Below are positions 59,455-64,000 of a DNA stretch of 64,000 nt, piece by piece (within the stretch, counting starts at the first letter, position 1; each line of letters begins with the position of its first letter). The DNA lies in contig NZ_JBEXMJ010000009.1 of assembly GCF_040610475.1 (NCBI RefSeq), forward strand, positions 186,001 to 250,000. The letters run 5' to 3'. Origin of the DNA: Actinopolymorpha sp. NPDC004070 (lineage in GTDB: Bacteria; Actinomycetota; Actinomycetes; Propionibacteriales; Actinopolymorphaceae). The notes beneath the pieces are model-generated. The model made no database searches and was not told the DNA's origin. It saw only the letters and a list, made by a program, of their open reading frames with translations. The position numbers and the translations under genes are program-made.

Positions 59455-59869
59455 GGAGTTCCCGTTCCCCCGCCGGCCGCGTTCATGCCGGGGAACGGAA
59501 TCCTCGCGCGTCGGGCGGTCGTGGACCGAGCCGTCGGTGTGAGCGGGCCGCCGGCCGGAACCGCCCCCGGGCGGCAGGCGCCGATCTCCCGCCGTCACCG
59601 AGATCATCGGGTGTGCGGGTGTGCGCGTGTGCGGCCACCAGGTCGAACGCGATCGGTGCGAGGTGACAACACCGATCACCGTCCACAGAAGGCGAACGCC
59701 TTCTAGGGCTGACGTCGGCCGCAGGCGTTCGCTACCTGTGTGACTATGCCGAGCAGCCAGGCGTCGGCAAGGAGTAGCGGGCCACCTGTGAAGTACTGGC
59801 AACACGACCGGGCCAGGACGGGACCCCTGGTCGAGGGCGTGATGGATCGGCGCGGGTGACGCTTGACAG
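59455..59869. other. 415-bp divergent intergenic region
   Basis: Between the leftward SDR and the rightward DUF5996 gene. It contains the hairpin at 59687-59704, listed separately; otherwise no repeat or reading frame with family resemblance. Promoters for both genes should be here. Confidence 0.35.
59687..59704. promoter_or_regulatory. 18-bp near-perfect palindrome
   Basis: AGAAGGCG-AA-CGCCTTCT is a perfect 8-bp inverted repeat with a 2-base centre, upstream of both divergent genes (232 bp from the SDR start, 166 bp from the DUF5996 start). Symmetry and short loop favour a dimeric regulator's operator over a terminator. The regulator is unknown. Confidence 0.45.
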
Positions 59870-60847
59870 ATGACAACACACGGGATTCGACCTACGCAGG
59901 AGTGGCCGCGGCTGTTGCTGTCGGGCTGGACCGCCACCCGGGACACACTGCACATGTGGACACAAGTCGTCGGCAAGATCCGCCTGGCGCACGCGCCGCT
60001 GGTCAACCACTGGTGGCAGGTGCCGCTGTATGTCAGTCCGCGAGGCCTGACCACCTCCGCGATCCCCTACCTTGATCGCTCGTTCGACATGGAGTTCGAC
60101 TTCCTCGACCAGCGACTGCGCATACGGGACAGCGCCGGAGGGAGCCGCCAGGTCAGTTTGGAACCCAAGTCCGTAGCCGACTTCCACGCCCAGACCCTGA
60201 ACGCCCTCGACGAACTGGGCATCCACACCACGATTCAGCCGCACCCAAACGAGGTGGAACCCGCGATCCCATTCGCCCAGGACACCCGCCACGCCTCCTA
60301 CGACGGAGAGGCGGCCCGGTTGTTCTGGCGCCAGTTACTCCAGGTCGACCGAGTGCTGCACGAGTTCCGTTCGTACTTCACGGGGAAGGTGAGTCCGGTC
60401 CACTTCTTCTGGGGAAGCTTCGACCTTGCCTGTACCCGCTTTTCAGGGCGTCCGGCACCGACATACCATGGCAGCGCGCCGAACGTCGGCGACTGGGTGA
60501 TGGCCGAGGCCTATTCACAGGAACTAAGCAGCTGTGGGTTCTGGCCCGGTGGAAGCGCCGAGGGGACCTTCTACTCATACGCCTATCCGGAGCCCGACGG
60601 CTTCACGCGGTCCCCGGTCTCGCCGTCCGAGGCCTTCTACGGCAAGGATCTCGGCGAGTTCCTCCTTCCGTACGAGGTCGTGCGCCTGGCCGACGATCCC
60701 GACGCCACGCTCATGGACTTCCTGCAGACCACCTACGCGGCCGCTGCAGACCGCGGCAGCTGGAGCCGAGCCGCGCTGGAGATCGATCCCTCGCGATGGG
60801 CCCGGTCGCGACTCCTGGCAGAGCAGACACCTCGAGCACGAGGTTGA
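59870..60847 (+). CDS. DUF5996 family protein
   Basis: A 325-residue soluble protein. Features of this actinobacterial family are LHMWTQVVGKIRLAHAPLVN, HWWQVPLYVSPRGLTTSAIP, PVHFFWGSFDLACTRFSGRP and the tail block SEAFYGKDLGEFLLPYE. Its function is not known. ATG 59870 fits the conserved N-terminal region. It stands alone between two intergenic regions, and no operon is visible. Confidence 0.7.
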   Translation: MTTHGIRPTQEWPRLLLSGWTATRDTLHMWTQVVGKIRLAHAPLVNHWWQVPLYVSPRGLTTSAIPYLDRSFDMEFDFLDQRLRIRDSAGGSRQVSLEPKSVADFHAQTLNALDELGIHTTIQPHPNEVEPAIPFAQDTRHASYDGEAARLFWRQLLQVDRVLHEFRSYFTGKVSPVHFFWGSFDLACTRFSGRPAPTYHGSAPNVGDWVMAEAYSQELSSCGFWPGGSAEGTFYSYAYPEPDGFTRSPVSPSEAFYGKDLGEFLLPYEVVRLADDPDATLMDFLQTTYAAAADRGSWSRAALEIDPSRWARSRLLAEQTPRARG

Positions 60848-61032
60848 TCAGGCGCGGACGCCTCACGGCGCGCCAGGCACGACGGTCAAGTGGCACCATC
60901 CGCAGACGCCGCCAAGACAAGACCCTGCTCGTCGTCCGAGCTGACCGGTAGGTGATTCCGTGGACCACAGCCAGCACAGCCCTGACACGCAGGGAAGACG
61001 ATCGTCCAGCGCGACATAGGGGGTAGACGACA

Positions 61033-61671
61033 ATGACAAGTACGACCCTCGACGACCTCGTGGTGTCGCCGGAGTCCGCGGTATCAGCCGCCGCATTGGA
61101 AATGGCAACCGCCTACTTCTCGTCCACTATGCTCAACCACTCCCTACGCGTCTACGTGTGGGCAGCGGCCCACGGCACGTCGCAGAACATTCACTTCGAC
61201 CCGGAACTGCTGTTCGTGGCGTCGCTGTTCCACGACATTGGCCTGGTGCCCGAGTTCGACAGCCACGCCGTCTCCTTCGAGGAGGCCGGCGGTCAGGTGG
61301 CGCGGGTGTTCGCGGCCGGCGCCGGATGGCCCGCGGAGCGCCGCGAACGCCTGCCGGAACTGATCAGCCGGCACGTACTAGGAGACCGCGTGGACCTGTC
61401 CATGGATCCCGAGGGGCACCTCCTGGCGCGAGCGGCCGGCGTGGAAATCACCGGCAGACACGCGGACGACTTCTCTCCCGGGTTCAAAGCCGAGGTGCTG
61501 CAACGGTATCCCCGGCTCAGCTTCATCGAGGAGTTCCTGGCCCTCTCCCACGAGCAGGCTCAGCGCAAACCGGACAGCCCGCCCGCAACCTGGATACGGA
61601 CCAACCTCGATGCGAGGATGGCGGACAACCCGCTGGACGAGACCCCACTCCGGCTGCCGGCCGGAGACTGA
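61033..61671 (+). CDS. HD-domain hydrolase (cyanamide hydratase-like)
   Basis: A 212-residue HD protein. Metal ligands are His36 in MLNHSLRVYVW, His67-Asp68 in LFVASLFHDIGL, and later Asp/His residues; the spacing matches HD-family metal-dependent hydrolases that resemble cyanamide hydratase/Ddi1-like enzymes. DRVDLSMDPEGHLLARAAGV and FSPGFKAEVLQRYPRLSFIE are typical of the subgroup. ATG 61033 gives a short N-terminal extension before VSPESAVSAAALEMA. It is near the DUF5996 gene but 185 bp downstream, so the two may or may not share a promoter. Substrate unknown. Confidence 0.7.
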   Translation: MTSTTLDDLVVSPESAVSAAALEMATAYFSSTMLNHSLRVYVWAAAHGTSQNIHFDPELLFVASLFHDIGLVPEFDSHAVSFEEAGGQVARVFAAGAGWPAERRERLPELISRHVLGDRVDLSMDPEGHLLARAAGVEITGRHADDFSPGFKAEVLQRYPRLSFIEEFLALSHEQAQRKPDSPPATWIRTNLDARMADNPLDETPLRLPAGD

Positions 61672-62520
61672 GCCCGGACCGATCAGCAAATATCGAACGT
61701 CGTGGCGGCGTCTGCGGAACGTCGATCACGCAGGCTGTCCCCGCGCGCCGAGAGCGAAGGTGTGGCCCCCTGGGGTGGCATGCGAGGAGTATCACGCATC
61801 TAGCTCGACCTCGCAGATCGGATGGACACGCTGATGTTCAGCAGCTTCCCCGATCACCGGAGCTTGAGGATTGATCGAGTTGTCCCCTGTGGCCACGAGT
61901 CCCCGGGCCGGTAGGCAATGGGCCGCCACGTAGACGAGGCCCACGACGTTCTCGGCCATGCCGGCCACAGTGATCACCGCACCGCCGTAGGAGTGGCCGA
62001 CCAGTACGACGGGGCCCCCCAAGCTGTCGGAAAATCGCTGGCGACACGGACGTCAGCGAAACCGTGCGACCGGATCTACCACGCGGGCTACCGGTAGCTT
62101 CCGGTGGGGCGGTGGACGTGGAGCGCTACCATGCCCGCGAAGATCCCAGCTAAGGCATTTAGGCCGTTTTCGACCCCGGGTAGACCAAATGCCCGCTGGC
62201 TGGGACTAAGAGACAGATAGGTATCGGTCCTGACCATCCATGGGCCGCCACCTGCGGACTTCCAACGCGGTTACCAGTCTGCAATCTTCGCGATTCGACG
62301 AAGTCTCCTACACGGTAAATGGGCGCCTAACAGCAGGCTGGACAGCGCTGGGCTGGAGATCCTCTCATCGAGAGAGTGCATTTCCTGCTGGGGAAGAAGT
62401 CGGTCGGCCGGCTTGTGACGACCGCGACGTTGGCGGGGGTTGCCCTGTGCATCAGAGGTGAGCAATGCTGAATTGCCGCATAGTAGTGATCAATGACGTT
62501 CGCCTGCGGAGGTTGATACG
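61672..62520. other. 849-bp region with an alpha/beta-hydrolase remnant
   Basis: No intact gene. The remnant at 61792-62040 is listed separately. From about 62190 the base composition becomes A/T-richer; this likely includes the promoter of the histidine kinase gene. GGAGG at about 62507 precedes its TTG start. Confidence 0.45.
61792..62040 (-). pseudogene. alpha/beta-hydrolase fragment
   Basis: Minus-strand frame reads GGPVVLVGHSYGGAVITVAG and MAENVVGLVYVAAHCLPARG, the nucleophile elbow (GHSYGG) and the following strand/helix of alpha/beta-hydrolases of the haloperoxidase-esterase type. The N-terminal half and the downstream Asp/His part of the triad are missing; a short frame with a premature stop ends at 61792. 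Confidence 0.6.
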
Positions 62521-63732
62521 TTGACTAAGTTGCTGCACAGTTCAATAAAAATACCCACATCTGGCGACCAAGCGCTCCATCGTCGTGAGGCGTGGCTGCA
62601 GGCGACCGTGGAGATCACGTCGGCGATGCTGGCAGGCACCAGCACGGATGAATTGTGGCCCCTCATCGCGAGCAGGGCCCGCGCGGCCTCAAACTCTGAC
62701 ATCGCCCTGGTCATGTTGCCCACCGGCGATCCGAACTGGCTGATGATTGTTGCCGCGGCCGGCGAGGGCGCCGACACTTTACTGGGCCAGCGGCTGCCTC
62801 TGGATCGTTCGATCACTGGACTGACCTTTGCCACGGGCGAACCACAGCTCTGGAACGACTGGGCCGAACACCCCAGCATCTACCCTCCGGCGCGCCCATG
62901 GGTGGCCTCCTTCGGTCCGGGCATGGGCGTGCCGATGGGGGACCCCGAGGGAGCCCAGTTGGGCACGTTCAACGTCGGCAAGCGTCGGGGCCGGCCCAAC
63001 TTCGACGACCTGGACGTGGCAATGCTCAGTTCGTTCGCCTCGCAGGCCGTGCTGGCCAAGCAGCAGGAAGAACACCGCACCCAGGCCGAAGGTCTGCGCC
63101 TGCTGGAAGAGCGCGACCGGATCGCCCGCGACATGCACGACCACGTCCTCCAGGAACTCTTCGTCACCGGAATCAGGCTGCAGAGCATGGCCGCTGCCGC
63201 AGACGCCGAACCCCGCGCGCGGCTGCGGCAGCGGCTGCTGGAGACGGTGGCCACGCTCGATGACGTCATCGGCCAGATCCGTATGACGATCTTCGGGCTT
63301 CGCCCCTCCCCGGTGCCGTACCAGCAGTCCGGTGATGGCGTGCGGCAACGAGTGTTGAACGTCGTTCACGACGCCACCCCTTCGCTCGGGTACGCGCCGT
63401 CGATCCACTTCACCGGCCCGATCGAACTGGTCGACGACGGCATCACCGGTGATCTCATTGCGGTCGTCCGCGAAGCACTGTCCAACGCCGCGCGGCACGC
63501 CCACGCCACCCAGGTCAGCGTCGACGTCACCGTCAACGGCAGCGGCCTGACCGTCCGTGTCTGCGACAACGGGCGCGGCATCGGCGACACGACCCGCCGC
63601 AGCGGCCTGCGCAACCTCCGTGTCCGCGCCGAACGCCACCACGGCACCTTCACCATCCACAGCCCCGGCGAGGGCGCCGCCCTTACCTGGAACGTCCCTC
63701 TTCCTTCCGAAGGGGCTGGGTACCCGGCTTGA
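62521..63732 (+). CDS. GAF-domain sensor histidine kinase (DevS/NarL type)
   Basis: A 403-residue cytoplasmic histidine kinase. Residues ~25-180 are a GAF domain (DELWPLIASRARAASNSDIA, PLDRSITGLTFATGEPQLW). The HisKA_3 dimerisation segment ERDRIARDMHDHVLQEL carries phospho-acceptor His206; the ATPase domain has REALSNAARHAHATQVSVDV (N box) and VRVCDNGRGIGD (G1). There is no membrane helix and no second GAF, unlike DevS/DosT. TTG 62521 has GGAGG upstream. No response regulator gene is adjacent within the window. The signal is unknown. Confidence 0.85.
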   Translation: MTKLLHSSIKIPTSGDQALHRREAWLQATVEITSAMLAGTSTDELWPLIASRARAASNSDIALVMLPTGDPNWLMIVAAAGEGADTLLGQRLPLDRSITGLTFATGEPQLWNDWAEHPSIYPPARPWVASFGPGMGVPMGDPEGAQLGTFNVGKRRGRPNFDDLDVAMLSSFASQAVLAKQQEEHRTQAEGLRLLEERDRIARDMHDHVLQELFVTGIRLQSMAAAADAEPRARLRQRLLETVATLDDVIGQIRMTIFGLRPSPVPYQQSGDGVRQRVLNVVHDATPSLGYAPSIHFTGPIELVDDGITGDLIAVVREALSNAARHAHATQVSVDVTVNGSGLTVRVCDNGRGIGDTTRRSGLRNLRVRAERHHGTFTIHSPGEGAALTWNVPLPSEGAGYPA

Positions 63733-64000
63733 CGCCCCAAGCACCCGTCTTGGTTGGCCTCGGACGGGATGTGGCCTGATCTGGCGGCGGCGTAGGTAGA
63801 CCAGGTTGGCCTTTCCTGCATCGGCGCCGACACCTGACCGACCGGCACTTCGTGCGCACCCGGCACCGTATGCGTGTGATCCCCTGCCCTGGCTGATGCG
63901 GACACGGAGTCGGCAACCTGAACGGTCTGCCAGACCCGCGGTCAGGATGGCCGAACACGACCGGTGTCAAGCATCAACTGCTCTGAGCCGGACCGGCCAG

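Noticed and set aside
59746..59859. Short 38-codon frame before the DUF5996 gene
   Set aside because: No ribosome site, no conserved features; it lies in an intergenic region.
62120..62220. tRNA-like segment with a GACCCCGGG loop-like stretch
   Set aside because: No cloverleaf pairing or conserved T-arm could be built by eye.
63733..64000. Possible gene at the right edge
   Set aside because: None of the frames has a start with a ribosome site or a recognisable motif; nothing could be supported in the last 268 bases.

Overview
The window is high-GC actinobacterial DNA (Actinomycetota). The signs are strong G/C at third codon positions, many GTG and some TTG starts, GTGA/ATGA start-stop overlaps, an ECF41-type sigma factor, a deazaflavin (F420)-dependent reductase family gene and a DevS-type histidine kinase. 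The genus cannot be fixed from sequence alone. No tRNA, rRNA, CRISPR array or intact mobile element was recognised.

Region 1 (1-7410) is accessory metabolism: a LarA-like racemase cut by the window edge, an ECF41 sigma factor with its usual neighbour (an NAD-dependent epimerase-type protein), a Gfo/Idh/MocA oxidoreductase, a GH36-type alpha-galactosidase, another epimerase and a Ddn/DUF385 protein.

Region 2 (about 7.7-39.7 kb) is a large cell-surface polysaccharide locus. It begins with a nucleotide-sugar epimerase gene transcribed leftwards. Then comes a tightly coupled six-cistron core (9225-21539) holding a MurG/GT28-like glycosyltransferase, a GT4 glycosyltransferase and a set of aminoglycoside-phosphotransferase (APH)-fold kinase-like proteins. 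Together these carry six kinase-like domains; one protein carries two of them, and another has the kinase domain fused to the C-terminus of a complete ABC exporter half-transporter. The core is followed by a MurJ-like flippase, a CofE (F420 gamma-glutamyl ligase)-like protein, a secreted peptidase-like protein, a TylF-like methyltransferase, a Wzx-like flippase and a GT8-like enzyme. A second epimerase, closely similar to the first, then starts a rightward operon of glycosyltransferases, an O-antigen-ligase/polymerase-like membrane protein and methyltransferases. The simplest reading is assembly, modification and export of one or two surface glycans. The kinase-rich core is the best candidate here for an undescribed system.

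Region 3 (40.3-44.2 kb) has a MASE1 membrane sensor stub and a chromate resistance operon in which ChrB is split into two genes ahead of ChrA. Region 4 (44.2-49.3 kb) mixes secreted proteins (FN3 protein, CapA-like protein, a surface protein with seven 33-bp repeats) with gene debris: GH78 and trpB fragments, FN3 and HAD fragments, a membrane-protein remnant, a 36-bp perfect palindrome and an 18-bp-stem hairpin.

Region 5 (49.3-55.3 kb) is a coherent nucleoside/ribose operon: nucleoside hydrolase, ABC binding protein, two permeases, ribokinase and a LacI regulator. Region 6 (55.3-64.0 kb) has a LacI fragment, a two-repeat alpha/beta-barrel protein, an IS3-type transposase remnant, a quinone-oxidoreductase-like enzyme, an SDR, a DUF5996 protein, an HD-domain protein, an alpha/beta-hydrolase fragment and a GAF histidine kinase.
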